A stretch of DNA of 64,000 nucleotides from Bradyrhizobium hereditatis (GCF_020329435.1 NZ_JAGKJK010000019.1:1-64000); one strand, 5' to 3'; counted from the stretch's first letter, positions 33,331 through 43,918 are shown. Notes: a model not told the origin generated them from the letters alone. A program made the numbers and translations.

Positions 33331-34215
33331 ATGGCAGAAGGCGCGGCGGAATTAAGATGGGGGGTGGAACGGCGGCTCGAATTCATAGAGTTCCGGTTGT
33401 TCTGGGAGGGCGGAGTCAATCGCTCGGACATCATTGAGATGTTCGACGTCTCTGTTCCGCAGGCCTCGAAGGATCTGACGTTGTACCAGGAGCGCGCGCC
33501 TCAAAACGCGATCTACGACAAAAGCGCGAAGCGATACATCGCGAGCCCGCAATTCGCGCCGATTTTCCTCAAGCCGGATCCAGACAATTATCTGTCGCGC
33601 CTGCGCGCAATCGCTGAGGGGCTTATAGAACCTCGCCAATCCTGGATCGCCAATCCACCGCAGATGGATATTGCTCTGACTCCGCGACGAGAGGTCGATC
33701 CTATCGTGCTGCGAGCAGTCATCGATGCGATACGTGAGAACCGCTCCATTGAAATTTACTACCAGTCAATGAACCCTGTACGCGCCAATGCGATATGGCG
33801 CCGAATGACGCCGCATGCATTTGGCTATGACGGATTTCGTTGGCACGCGCGGGCATTTTGCCACCTCGACAAGAAGTTCAAGGATTTCCTGTTGCCGCGC
33901 ATACTTGAAGCGAGGGATCCTAGCGAACCCGGTGGTTCCGCTACTGTCGACCACTTATGGCGAGATGCCTTCGCTGTGGAAATTGGACCGCATCCGGCGC
34001 TGACGACCAGCCAACAAGCTGTCGTTGCGAAGGATTACGGAATGAGAAATGGGCGCGCGACATTAGAGGTGCGATACGCAATGCTATTTTACGTCTTGAA
34101 GCGACTTGGATTGCTAGGCGACGCAGGCAAGTCAAGTCCCAAGACACAGCATATCGTTGTGCTCAACCGCGAAGCGACGGAAGCTGCACTAGAGCGGGCT
34201 GAACTTCAACTTTGA
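33331..34215 (+). CDS. WYL-domain transcription regulator
   Basis: From ATG 33331 (GGGAG upstream) the protein has 294 residues. An N-terminal winged helix (about 10-80, with SDIIEMFDVSVPQASKDLTL) is followed by a WYL domain (about 125-235, with IEIYYQSMNPVRANAIWRRM, and HAFGYDGFRWHARAFCHLD). A C-terminal extension closes it. This architecture matches the BrxR/CapW regulators that control BREX and CBASS defence operons (family knowledge). The next gene starts 237 bp downstream on the same strand. Here it probably represses the giant ATPase operon and perhaps the divergent MBL-TIR operon. Confidence 0.9.
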   Translation: MAEGAAELRWGVERRLEFIEFRLFWEGGVNRSDIIEMFDVSVPQASKDLTLYQERAPQNAIYDKSAKRYIASPQFAPIFLKPDPDNYLSRLRAIAEGLIEPRQSWIANPPQMDIALTPRREVDPIVLRAVIDAIRENRSIEIYYQSMNPVRANAIWRRMTPHAFGYDGFRWHARAFCHLDKKFKDFLLPRILEARDPSEPGGSATVDHLWRDAFAVEIGPHPALTTSQQAVVAKDYGMRNGRATLEVRYAMLFYVLKRLGLLGDAGKSSPKTQHIVVLNREATEAALERAELQL

Positions 34216-34452
34216 TGGGCTGGAGCTCTGCAGGATAGTGGCAGAGACAGCGGTCGGGCTCTTACTCTGAGCCGCCTCGGCTTAAATCAGCACTGCGTTC
34301 CGTGACTCCGCATTTGCGGTTCGTTCCATCGGCTTTAGGATGGAATGTCGCAGCAAAACTACGGGTTGATCAGGCCCGTTTCCAGCCGATGGTATAAGTT
34401 GGAAGTACGTCCCTAAGTTGCTAGAGAGCAAGATGGGCTAGGGGTCAACGGA

Positions 34453-37400
34453 ATGGATTTTGAAAAAACAAGCGTCGACGACGTATTGAAACCCACTATT
34501 CAAGTTCCGATTCTGGCAACCCCTACCTGGGTCGCGACTAATATCGGAAACATCCAGCCTTCCGACATCCGGCACATTTCGGAAAAGTGCCGTAAGCTCA
34601 TTGCCGATTGGCCCCAGGGGAAGCTCGACCACGCTGGGTTCGTCGAGCAGGTGCACCGCGCGTTGGGTATTCCGAGCGGAATTCGCCTTCTCAATACGGC
34701 TCAGAGAAAGAGAAAACTATTTGAGCCGATTTTTGAAAGAGCCATCGAGGTCTTGCGTCAGGCTGGCCGCCTCAGAGAGTTCAAGGCGCGGGCTTCGCGG
34801 CCAGCCGTTAAGAACGACGAAGTTACTGCCTTCATCGCTGAGATACTAATCGCAAAGGAGCAAGTGGAGCTGCTCAAGGATTTTACCTTGGCCGCAGTGC
34901 TGCGGGGTCGATTGAGCGCTGATGCAATTACGTGGAACGACGATACCGAGGTCTGGCTTGATCTGATGAGGTTCGCGCGTGAATATCAGAGGAAGTGGCC
35001 GGCAAAGTCTGTTTGTGAGACAGGTGAAGGCGATGACGCGCTTGAAACCGGTGTCGACACGGCGCAGCAAGCTGACACGGCGGAAATATGCACCATCGAG
35101 GACGTCGAATTCTCCTGGTTTCAAGAGCTAGCATGGTTCGCAAGCTTAACGGGCGCGGAGAAGCCCGATCTTGTGTTCGCGACTGACCTTGTAGAGCGGG
35201 CAAACGCGCTTCTGGCACGCGCAAAACAACACAGCGACCTCAACGTTAGCGCAGCGCTTAAGGTTGAACTTTCGTTCAAGGCCCTTCTCGCGGTGGTTCC
35301 GGACGCCGACGTTGCGGAAGGCTCCTTTGACAAGGCGCAGCTGAGCTCATGGTTTGGGCTGGCGAACGAGCGCAGGTTCTCTGACGAGCAAGCAACTGAA
35401 ATCGCCTCGATCGCGGCCAAGCTCGGCGCGCTGGCGGACGAATGGAAGCAACAGCGGGCGGTCTATGATGCAGCTGTACGCGAGTACCTGGCTGCTGCCG
35501 TAACGCGGCGTGCCGAACTAGATGGTCCGATGCGCAGTGGTCAAAGCCGCTTGGTCGAAATTGCAAATGGCAGCGCGGCGCTCACCGAACAGCTCGGTGC
35601 GATTGTGGTTCCTCAAGGCGAGCCGGTTTCACCTTTCTCGACTGAAGTGGAGACGGTTCCTGTCGAGGCTCCAGAAGATGAACGGTCGGAGGCTCAGCCG
35701 CTCAAGTCGGAGCCAGACGAGCCTTCGACGATGGAAGACGTCGAAGAGCAGCCTGGTATGGCAGCCCTGGTGGACCCGATAGAGCCCCCGCTGTCTGATG
35801 CGACCCCTGAACTAGTCCTGCAAGGTTGGAACGCCCTCAATGAGCTCAGTGCGCGAGGACGTCACGCGCTGGCAAGCCAACTAGCCGAAGCGCTAAAGGA
35901 ATTGTATCCGAGCTCCGTCGAGGATGCCGATCTGGATGTCTACAAGCTTCTTGCGCTCACGACTGCGGCGCAAGAAGTTGTCGACGTGCCACCAGAACCG
36001 GTAATGAGCTGCTGCATGGCCCTTGCGGCTCACACGCTGGACATCCACTGGCACGCTGGTTCAAGGGAGCGGGCTACGCTCCTGTATCTACTGTCGGGCT
36101 TGCTTTTTCCGGCGTTGTTTATGCCAGCGTCAACGGCACGAAACGCCGTCAAGCGACATATTCGAGGAAAGTTTGGGTCTGCCGCGCCGCTGCACAGGCT
36201 CGTAGAGCACTTGTCGGAAGCAGATCGATTTAGCGCAATGTTGGTCCCCGAGAGCCTGTCCAAGGCTGACCAGCAAGAGTTCTGGAGAAAACGCCTGGCG
36301 ACGCTACAAGAAACAGCCGCCGACTGGAGGAATAATGAAGAGATCTATCACGGCTTCGGCAATTTCAGGCCGGCTGAAATTGCGTGGACCGCTATCATGG
36401 ACACGAACCGAGGCTTCATCGGGAAAGTTATGCGGGCCTTCGCGGGGACGGGCGAGCGGGCCGCTGAACAGCTTAGGCTCGCAATCGGAATTCTTCGCCA
36501 GAACAACATTGACGATCTTATCGAACAGAGCGGAGCGCCTAAGCTTGCTCACCGGCTTGAGGGGCGCGCCCGAAGCAACCTTCTACACAATCTATCTGCA
36601 TCTACTGCCTTTCTGGAAAGGTGCCTGCGACATCTGCAAAGGGCGCCGGCCAAATCGGGTGGAAGTGTTAGCTCCGGAGTGGATGGTTTCACCGGGATGC
36701 TTCGGGAGCACCTGCTTCAGGCTCAGAGCTTTCTGAAGCTGCACAATGCCGAGACGAACGTCGAGCGGGCCGCCTTGCGCGTTGCTCGGAGTGCGATCGA
36801 TCGACTCGTGCGGATGTTCGATGAGTACAATCCGCCAGCATTGGACGTGCCGCTGGACAGGTGGCTTGGACGGGAACTGCTCCTGATTCCAAGCCTTCGT
36901 TTCTCAGGCGGCTGGGATCCCGATCCGAATGACAAGCAGGCGCTGATAGAGGGCGCTATCAGGTTAGCGGAGCACGAGCCGGAGCCGTTGCTCGAGCAGT
37001 TCGATCGAGCCTTTCAGGAACATATGGTTGCGGGGGCTCATATTCCGACAGGACGAATCATCAATGAGCTCGAGACGCTCGGTATGTCCAAGGCCGAACT
37101 GACCCTCAAGCATACGCGACGCGATGAGGATGTGCGTGATCTGCGCGGAGAGTTGGGCGGGCTGCAAGCAACGGCCCGGGATCACATCAATATGGCCATC
37201 GCGCTCAATGTCATCAATGACGTGGAAAAAAGAGCGCTTGAAACCCGAGTTCGCGGAATTCGAGTGGATCGATTGCCAATTATGGACATGAAATCCGACG
37301 ACATTCTCGAGCAACAAAAGGGGCGCGGCAGCATCGCGGCGGACTTTCCCGCCGCCAGGGACACTCTTGTGGGGGTGGAGCAGCAATTAGACGAGAAGTT

Positions 37401-40305
37401 CGAAACCGTACGCGCCCAACTCAAAGAGAGTGTCGAGAAGTTGGCGTCCGAGGGGCTTGCAAAGCCGGTCGCCGTCGACAGGATCAACAAGCTTCTCGAA
37501 GCCAAGGACATCATTACCGCAAACGAATATCTGCGGCTGCTGCGCGATGGGGAGGATCTTCCCAGAGAGTCGCGCGCAAATGCTCCTCTATTCGACTACA
37601 TGAATGGCTTCCTGCCAAACCTAGAGCGCGAGTTTAGCTCAAACCGGCAGAAGATCATCGATACCGCCTTGGCGGTCTTGAAGCGGGAAGCCGATCCAAT
37701 TCCGGGCCTATTCGAACTTGGCTCTATGACGGCTGCCCAACGTGAAGACGCGACCCGAATGCTCGAAGCGTGGCGCGACATTCGTACGTCAAACGATATC
37801 GCATCTGCAATCGAGCGATTGTTCGTGGGCGGCTTGAGCTTCGATGTCAAACAAGTAGACGACCTGAAGGGGGCAGGTAGATCATTCCGCTACTACCTTT
37901 CCTCCTCTCGCCTATTAGTGCCAGATGGGTTCCTTGTTCCCCTATTTGGATCTGAAGCTGACGGCAATTATCTCGTCGAAGTGCTCAGGGGGCAGCTCAA
38001 GACGATCGAGCTGTTCCAGCACATGCAGGGCGACGCCGCCAAGCAGCGCGCCACATTCCATCTTTATACGAGCATTCTTGGTTATGCCGATCGAGTGGAG
38101 CTCGCGCATCGTGCGCATAATCATGGTTACCAGAGCATCGCTGTCGACGACGCATTGATTGCCTATCTCGCCTTCATTCAAGGCGACAGGTTGGCGGCAT
38201 TTTTCAATGTTTCCAGCGCGTTCATTCGCTACAATCCGTACAACGAAATCACGCCACTGCCTCCCGAGATGTTCTACGGACGTGCCGAACAAAGACGTGA
38301 GATACTTGCGCGCCGAGGAGGAAGTCTGGTGTTCGGCGGCCGGCGTTTGGGCAAGTCGTCACTATTGCGCGACGTCGAACGGAAAGAGCACAAGCCACAC
38401 GAAGATGTCTTCGTGAAGTGCATCGATATCAATGATATCGGACAGACGAATGAATATGCTTCGCGATTTTGGCAAAGGCTGGCTTCCGAGCTTCGTGAGG
38501 CCGGGGTCAGCGTTCAGCCTGGCAGTATTTCGGATGATGACGTTGTCGACGATATTCGGAAGTTCTTGTCCGGAAAGAGCTCGCGACAAATCATTCTAAT
38601 GCTCGATGAGACCGATGTTTTTCTTCTGGCGGAAGAAGAAAACAAATACCGCAATGTCGTGCGGCTAAGACAGCTTCTCGAAGGGACGGAAGGTCGCTTC
38701 AAAGTGGTTATGGCCGGTCTTCATAATGTCCAACGGACCGCGACCACCCCCAATCAAAGCCTCGGTCATTTGGGAACGCCGATATGTATCGGACCGTTCG
38801 TGGACAAGGATAGAAACGAAGGTCTTAGGCTCGTAACCGAACCGTTGGCGGCATTAGGTTTTGAGTTTCAATCCTCTACTCTGCCGCTTCGAATTCTTTC
38901 GCAGACGAATTACTATCCGGCATTGGTCCAGCTCTATTGCCGCGAATTGCTGAATCACCTGTTGAAGACCAACAAGCAAGATCGCGGAGGTCCCCCTTTC
39001 GTGATCGTTAGCGAGGATTTGGAAGCCGCCTATAAGAATCAGACGCTTAGCGAAGAGATAAACAAGCGCTTCCGGCTGAGCCTGGATCTCGACGACAGGT
39101 ACAAGCTGATTACGCTGGTAATAACGAATGCTGCGATAGAGCAGACCGGGTTCGGTGCCGTCGCTCCTCCCATGAAGCCGGATGAGGTTGGACGGCTTTG
39201 TTTAGGATGGGCTCCAAAGCTTTTTGAGAATCGGACGCCCGGAGCGTTTCTGGCGCTTCTTGAAGAGCTCGTCGGGCTCGGCGTACTGTCACAGCAGGGT
39301 AGGGAAGGTTTCGTGCTGAGATCGCCCAACCTGGTCACAATGCTTGGTTCCAAGGATTCGATCAGCGAAGAATTGTTGCAGTTTGAGAGTCGAGAGCCGC
39401 TTAGCCGCGATCGGAGTACGCAGCGGCGCATGCTCGATGCTACCCGCGGAGTGCCGTCGCCTCTGACACCGGCCCAGGAGTACCGCCTCATGGAGGCGGA
39501 CTCTTCTCGTATCTCGATTGTTCTTGCGAGTCCGGCAACCGGACTAGACAATATGGAGCGAGCACTCCGGTCGATCCGGCCCGATAACTCGGTCGAAGTC
39601 ATGCGTGTGCGAAACGTCGACGAGTTGCTGCGGAAGGCCGCAGGCCGGGGGCGTTCTTCACTCGCCGAAACTCGAGTCGCTCTCGTTCCGAACACACTTG
39701 CTTGGGACATGTCGTGGGTTCGGCGCGCAAACGCTTCTGCTGACGAACTTCGCGAACGAAACGTGAGGATTGTCTTTGTCGGTGCCGCGTCTCAGGCGCG
39801 GATTTTGGCCGAGCAACCCAACCTGAGCGACGAAGTCGGTCTCGAATCGGTGGAGCTTTGGTCCGAGAGCACGTTCCGCTCATATCTGTTGGAACGAGAA
39901 CGGCGCGATTGCGATATTCCAGGGCTTCGCACTCAGGTGCTTGAGGCGGCCGGCTATTCCGGCGAGGGAGTGTACCGCCTGGTGAACTCGCTCCAGGAGC
40001 GGGGCGAAAATATCGATATCGCGGCAGCTGATGTTAAGAAGGAGCTCGGTCGCCGGCCGGGACTCCTAAGCAACTTTGGCGTCTCGCCAGATCTAGAGCC
40101 GATTTTCGTTTCAATAGCGGGGTGGTCGCCGATCAACGAAGGCGATCTAAAAGTAATTGTTGACGAAGAATTCGCGGGACAAGCACCCATGTCCCTCGAT
40201 GGCTTAGTTCGTTACGGCGCTTGGATGGGATCGCTCTTCCAAGTAGGGTCGAAAATTTTCGTCAATCCGCTCGTTAGGGACCATCTGAGCTACCATGCAG
40301 ACTGA
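34453..40305 (+). CDS. giant STAND-like ATPase, 1950 residues
   Basis: Residues 1 to about 1250 are mostly helical and charged, with no motif I recognise. An ATPase domain follows: the entry FYGRAEQRREILARRGG, Walker A GGRRLGKSSLL (about 1295-1305), Walker B IILMLDETDVFLL (about 1380-1392) and SQTNYYPALVQLYCRELL (a STAND/Arch_ATPase-like sensor). After it come helical regions that could be winged helices (about 1560-1640), then a second globular part with SRISIVLASPATGLDNMERA and VRIVFVGAASQARILAEQ. I know no named family of this length and order. STAND ATPases in defence loci sense an intruder and activate an effector. The downstream gene overlaps its stop by 11 bases and is the likely effector. 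Confidence 0.8.
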   Translation: MDFEKTSVDDVLKPTIQVPILATPTWVATNIGNIQPSDIRHISEKCRKLIADWPQGKLDHAGFVEQVHRALGIPSGIRLLNTAQRKRKLFEPIFERAIEVLRQAGRLREFKARASRPAVKNDEVTAFIAEILIAKEQVELLKDFTLAAVLRGRLSADAITWNDDTEVWLDLMRFAREYQRKWPAKSVCETGEGDDALETGVDTAQQADTAEICTIEDVEFSWFQELAWFASLTGAEKPDLVFATDLVERANALLARAKQHSDLNVSAALKVELSFKALLAVVPDADVAEGSFDKAQLSSWFGLANERRFSDEQATEIASIAAKLGALADEWKQQRAVYDAAVREYLAAAVTRRAELDGPMRSGQSRLVEIANGSAALTEQLGAIVVPQGEPVSPFSTEVETVPVEAPEDERSEAQPLKSEPDEPSTMEDVEEQPGMAALVDPIEPPLSDATPELVLQGWNALNELSARGRHALASQLAEALKELYPSSVEDADLDVYKLLALTTAAQEVVDVPPEPVMSCCMALAAHTLDIHWHAGSRERATLLYLLSGLLFPALFMPASTARNAVKRHIRGKFGSAAPLHRLVEHLSEADRFSAMLVPESLSKADQQEFWRKRLATLQETAADWRNNEEIYHGFGNFRPAEIAWTAIMDTNRGFIGKVMRAFAGTGERAAEQLRLAIGILRQNNIDDLIEQSGAPKLAHRLEGRARSNLLHNLSASTAFLERCLRHLQRAPAKSGGSVSSGVDGFTGMLREHLLQAQSFLKLHNAETNVERAALRVARSAIDRLVRMFDEYNPPALDVPLDRWLGRELLLIPSLRFSGGWDPDPNDKQALIEGAIRLAEHEPEPLLEQFDRAFQEHMVAGAHIPTGRIINELETLGMSKAELTLKHTRRDEDVRDLRGELGGLQATARDHINMAIALNVINDVEKRALETRVRGIRVDRLPIMDMKSDDILEQQKGRGSIAADFPAARDTLVGVEQQLDEKFETVRAQLKESVEKLASEGLAKPVAVDRINKLLEAKDIITANEYLRLLRDGEDLPRESRANAPLFDYMNGFLPNLEREFSSNRQKIIDTALAVLKREADPIPGLFELGSMTAAQREDATRMLEAWRDIRTSNDIASAIERLFVGGLSFDVKQVDDLKGAGRSFRYYLSSSRLLVPDGFLVPLFGSEADGNYLVEVLRGQLKTIELFQHMQGDAAKQRATFHLYTSILGYADRVELAHRAHNHGYQSIAVDDALIAYLAFIQGDRLAAFFNVSSAFIRYNPYNEITPLPPEMFYGRAEQRREILARRGGSLVFGGRRLGKSSLLRDVERKEHKPHEDVFVKCIDINDIGQTNEYASRFWQRLASELREAGVSVQPGSISDDDVVDDIRKFLSGKSSRQIILMLDETDVFLLAEEENKYRNVVRLRQLLEGTEGRFKVVMAGLHNVQRTATTPNQSLGHLGTPICIGPFVDKDRNEGLRLVTEPLAALGFEFQSSTLPLRILSQTNYYPALVQLYCRELLNHLLKTNKQDRGGPPFVIVSEDLEAAYKNQTLSEEINKRFRLSLDLDDRYKLITLVITNAAIEQTGFGAVAPPMKPDEVGRLCLGWAPKLFENRTPGAFLALLEELVGLGVLSQQGREGFVLRSPNLVTMLGSKDSISEELLQFESREPLSRDRSTQRRMLDATRGVPSPLTPAQEYRLMEADSSRISIVLASPATGLDNMERALRSIRPDNSVEVMRVRNVDELLRKAAGRGRSSLAETRVALVPNTLAWDMSWVRRANASADELRERNVRIVFVGAASQARILAEQPNLSDEVGLESVELWSESTFRSYLLERERRDCDIPGLRTQVLEAAGYSGEGVYRLVNSLQERGENIDIAAADVKKELGRRPGLLSNFGVSPDLEPIFVSIAGWSPINEGDLKVIVDEEFAGQAPMSLDGLVRYGAWMGSLFQVGSKIFVNPLVRDHLSYHAD

Positions 40306-41446
40306 GCTGGGGCGAATATGGTGGGCCCTTCCAGGCCCACATAGTTTCATTTCAGACGTGGTGGATGCTCTTGAACAGGGGCGATCCATCATTTTGGCGT
40401 TGCCCTCTACGGCCCCAACGGGCTTGCACGGGCATCTAATTGCAAATGTCGATCTGCGCGGGACCTTAGAGTGGAAGACGGTAGATCTTTCTGGCGCGGG
40501 TAGAGTAGCCCAGATATTGGCCAACGAACTCATCCCGTTGGCACGACGGCCACCCAGGGCATTCGCCAATGACATTGTCGTTGATCCCGGACTTCAAGCT
40601 ACAGTCGTCCAATTAACCGGCATTGAACAGGGGGGGAGGTTCAAGGAGTTTGTAGCATTCCTCGCGGAGTTTCTTAGTTGTATTCGCAAGTCATCTCGGT
40701 CGAAGCGTGCGACGCCACGGTTGCTGTTCGATTTGCCCCGGGCTCTCTTGCGAAACCCCCAGATCGGATCGGACCTTGACACGATCCGTCTCTTCGAATG
40801 GGCCGGCCGGGTGCGGCCGTCTGATATGCAGCTCTACGTTTCTACCCGAATGCAAGGGCGGAGTGGCTTAGGGCCAACTAACCTATTCGAACGAATTGTT
40901 GTCGAGTTTGCTGGCTGGGATTCAAATTTAGCTGACGAACTGTCCAAATGGCCCTCCGCCGATTTGCTGCATCCTCTCCCCGGATTGCAAGAGCTTGCCG
41001 GGAGCAGGGATATCCGAGGGCTTTCTTGGCAGGCGGGTACCCAAGACATGTTTGGGGCACGTAGTCTCTCTCACATTCTTCATCATGTCGCGACTGACGA
41101 TCATGACGAGATTACTAAGCGTCTTTGGCGTGCCCACGTCTCGGAGGTGTTTCCCTGGCTTGAGGAAATACGGGTGCATCTCATAGACTGTTTTCGTAGC
41201 GCTATTAGACTGCCTCACGAACTCGAGAGTGGCGAAGTCATACGGGATGCAAATCTTCTCGAAATCGGGCAACTCTATTGGAATTTGCGATACGTAGCTC
41301 AACTTCCGGAAGAGCAATTGGATCTAGTGAAGCTATGCAGATTTGCGCGTAACGATTTGGCTCATCGCCGGCCGGTCGAGACGCCGCGACTACATTCGCT
41401 GGAGCGTGAGTGGAGAGCTGCTCTTGCTCGCTCGACTCCGGTGTGA
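40295..41446 (+). CDS. ATPase partner with C-terminal HEPN-like motif
   Basis: This 383-residue protein has no recognised family. The first part has strand-helix alternation (SIILALPSTAPTGLHGHLIA, then RLLFDLPRALLRNP), looking like a degenerate nucleotide-binding fold without a Walker A lysine. The C-terminal 110 residues are helical and contain LCRFARNDLAHRRP: Arg352 and His357 form the R-x4-H motif of HEPN ribonucleases, in the form common in Swt1/C-terminal HEPN domains. It overlaps the giant ATPase gene by 11 bases and is therefore translationally coupled. The effector role is inference. Confidence 0.75.
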   Translation: MQTELGRIWWALPGPHSFISDVVDALEQGRSIILALPSTAPTGLHGHLIANVDLRGTLEWKTVDLSGAGRVAQILANELIPLARRPPRAFANDIVVDPGLQATVVQLTGIEQGGRFKEFVAFLAEFLSCIRKSSRSKRATPRLLFDLPRALLRNPQIGSDLDTIRLFEWAGRVRPSDMQLYVSTRMQGRSGLGPTNLFERIVVEFAGWDSNLADELSKWPSADLLHPLPGLQELAGSRDIRGLSWQAGTQDMFGARSLSHILHHVATDDHDEITKRLWRAHVSEVFPWLEEIRVHLIDCFRSAIRLPHELESGEVIRDANLLEIGQLYWNLRYVAQLPEEQLDLVKLCRFARNDLAHRRPVETPRLHSLEREWRAALARSTPV

Positions 41447-41865
41447 GACAGCTCAGACTTACGGGATCGTTCGGTCTGAAACTTGAAACCACGACCTTTG
41501 GGCAGGAAGAGCCGGACCTTCACGCGTTCTTTGGCGCGGTTCGCAGACGACGGCAGTGTTCGGCGCCTCCGTTGCAATGGCCGGCCTTCCGGGCCAGGTA
41601 CACGACTTAGGACTGACGCTTACCCAGACCAATGCGACCGAGGCTCGGCCCAAATTGAAAGCTCTCGCGACCGAAGGAGAGGTCGATCAGGTACGACTAT
41701 CAGGCTTTGTGAAGGACATTGCAGCCGGCAAGTTCAAGGATCAGGTTCCTGGACCGCTCGCGCGGTCCTTATGGGTTCGGCAGAACACTGTCGAAATCAA
41801 CACCGTAGACGAAATCGCACGCAGCCTTTAGGTCAACGGGTTCGCGCGAGGACCGAGGTTAAGAC
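41447..41865. other. 419-bp spacer with possible small gene
   Basis: The only candidate is a 91-residue frame starting at a GTG (41556-41831). The rest of the spacer carries no signal I recognise. Confidence 0.4.
41556..41831 (+). CDS. possible small protein, uncertain
   Basis: A GTG-initiated frame of 91 residues contains ATEGEVDQVRLSGFVKDIAA and then KDQVPGPLARSLWVRQNTVE, which reads like genuine soluble protein, but there is no convincing ribosome site. It may be the tail of a lost gene. It sits between the HEPN-like gene and the RecB-like gene on the same strand. No family is recognised. Confidence 0.35.
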   Translation: MFGASVAMAGLPGQVHDLGLTLTQTNATEARPKLKALATEGEVDQVRLSGFVKDIAAGKFKDQVPGPLARSLWVRQNTVEINTVDEIARSL

Positions 41866-43872
41866 ATGCAGCGAATGGGCGATACGCTCCAACTCAGCGC
41901 AAGCGATCTGGTCGGCCATCTGAATTGCCGTTACCTGACCGAGCTTGACCTCAAGGTTGCGTATGGCGAGCTCGCGAAGCCAAAGATCTGGGATCCCGTC
42001 CTCGAAACGCTTGCGGAACGCGGCGCGCTACATGAGCAAGGCTTCATCGAGCATCTGAAGGCCGCCGGAGCCGCTGTAACAGTGATCGATGGTGTTGGCA
42101 TTGACGCCGCGGCTGTCACAGCAACAACGGAAGCTATGCGGCGTGGCGATACTGTCATTATCCAAGGCGCGCTGCAATCGGGCCAATGGAGTGGGCGTGC
42201 CGACGTCCTGCGTCGCGTCGAGACGCCAAGCCGCTTCGGCGCATGGTCTTATGAAGTCACCGATACCAAGCTCGCGCGAGAAACGAAGGGCAATACCGTT
42301 CTCCAAATCTCATTCTACTCCGACTTGGTATCGTCCATGCAAGGCAGCGCACCCGCATCGGCCTTTGTCGTGACGCCAGGAACGCAATACGAGCCAGAAC
42401 CATACCGAATAGCTGACTACGCGGCCTACTACCGGCATGTTAGGGGCAGCCTCGAGCGCGCGATCGCGTCACCTACGGAGGGTGCCTATCCCGAGCCGAT
42501 CGAGCATTGCGACATTTGCCGATGGAGAAACCACTGCGACGAGCGCCGCAGGGCCGATGATCATCTGTCGCTCGTCGCAGGCATCAGCAAGTCGCAAGCT
42601 GGCGAGCTCGAGAGGCGCGGCGTTCACACCATGGCCGCGCTGGCCGCCGTTCCTCTGCCATTACTGTGGCGGCCCGATCGCGGTGCCGCGCAAAGCTACG
42701 AAAAAATACGTGAACAGGCACGAATTCAGGTCGATGGTCGGGCACAAGCAGCGGTTATTTACGAAGTCCTGCCGCAGATTGCCGGATTTGGATTGTCGCG
42801 ACTGCCGGAGCCCTCGGCAGGCGACATCTTCTTTGATTTCGAGGGGGATCCCTTCGTCGGCGAGGGCGGCCTGGAATTCCTGTTTGGGTACCTCTACGCG
42901 GATGACCAGGGTACGTTGCGCTACACTGGTGATTGGGCATCTACGCGCCAAGAAGAGAGGGCGGCCTTCGAACGCTTCATGGACTTTGTGACTGTGCGTC
43001 TCCAAACTCATCCTGACCTTCATATCTATCATTTCGCCCCCTACGAGCCGGCCGCCATCAAGCGTTTGATGGGCCGTTACGCAACACGCGAGAACGACGT
43101 CGACAGTCTCCTGCGTGCCGAGCGCTTCGTAGATCTTTATGCGGTCGTACGGCATGCGATCCGAGCGAGCGTGGAGAGCTATTCAATCAAGAAGCTTGAG
43201 CCCCTGTACGGGTTCGAGCGCGCGGTACCCCTGGAGGACGTGCGTGTCGTGATGGCACGAACTCAAGCGCGGCTTGAACTCGCCGATGCCAATAACATTG
43301 CCGAGCCCGACAAGGCTGCAATTTGCGGATACAACCGTGACGATTGCGCTTCAACGCGGGGGTTGCGCGACTGGCTGGAAACCCTCCGCGGCGAACTCAT
43401 CCAGAGCGGCGCGTCGATCGATCGGCCAGCGATCCCTGAGGCGGAAATCAGTCCGGAACTCGATGCGTGGCAAAAGAAGATTGCTGCCCTTGCCATGCGA
43501 CTGACCCACGGAGTGCCTGATGACGCCAGCGAGCGTACCCCGGAGCAGCAGGCGCGCTGCCTACTTGCTTCAATGCTTGATTATCACGGCCGGGAAGGCA
43601 AAGCGGTCTGGTGGGAATATTTTCGGCTCCGGGACTTGTCGGCCGAAGATCTTTTATACGAGCGCGACGGCTTATCCGGCCTCGAATTCATCAAGACCGT
43701 TGGCGGTACCACCAAGAGGCCCGTGCATCGGTACAAGTTCGCCCTGCAGGATACCGACGTTCGTCCGGGCGATGCGCTTCACAGCTTGGGCGGGGAGAAA
43801 TTCGGAGACGTCGAGGATATTGCCCTGGATCAGCGTATGATCGACATCAAAGAAGCACGGCGATGCGGTTGA
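41866..43872 (+). CDS. RecB-like nuclease (TM0106-type), N-terminal part of frameshifted gene
   Basis: This 668-residue frame is the front of a nuclease-helicase. It has a RecB/PD-(D/E)xK core (EVTDTKLAR near residue 130), a cysteine cluster CDICRWRNHC that may bind an Fe-S centre, and an RNase-H-like exonuclease segment (IFFDFEGDPF, then GYNRDDCASTRGL). It should continue directly into the helicase domain encoded at 43919-45259, but the frame is lost near 43850 where one extra A appears in ATCAAAGAAGC. Deleting that base gives one 1130-residue protein. Such proteins are Dna2-like nuclease-helicases, sometimes found in defence loci. Confidence 0.8.
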   Translation: MQRMGDTLQLSASDLVGHLNCRYLTELDLKVAYGELAKPKIWDPVLETLAERGALHEQGFIEHLKAAGAAVTVIDGVGIDAAAVTATTEAMRRGDTVIIQGALQSGQWSGRADVLRRVETPSRFGAWSYEVTDTKLARETKGNTVLQISFYSDLVSSMQGSAPASAFVVTPGTQYEPEPYRIADYAAYYRHVRGSLERAIASPTEGAYPEPIEHCDICRWRNHCDERRRADDHLSLVAGISKSQAGELERRGVHTMAALAAVPLPLLWRPDRGAAQSYEKIREQARIQVDGRAQAAVIYEVLPQIAGFGLSRLPEPSAGDIFFDFEGDPFVGEGGLEFLFGYLYADDQGTLRYTGDWASTRQEERAAFERFMDFVTVRLQTHPDLHIYHFAPYEPAAIKRLMGRYATRENDVDSLLRAERFVDLYAVVRHAIRASVESYSIKKLEPLYGFERAVPLEDVRVVMARTQARLELADANNIAEPDKAAICGYNRDDCASTRGLRDWLETLRGELIQSGASIDRPAIPEAEISPELDAWQKKIAALAMRLTHGVPDDASERTPEQQARCLLASMLDYHGREGKAVWWEYFRLRDLSAEDLLYERDGLSGLEFIKTVGGTTKRPVHRYKFALQDTDVRPGDALHSLGGEKFGDVEDIALDQRMIDIKEARRCG

Positions 43873-43918
43873 CCAACATCCGGAGGCCGTCTTCGCGCAC
43901 AGCTTTGTCGGAACCAAG

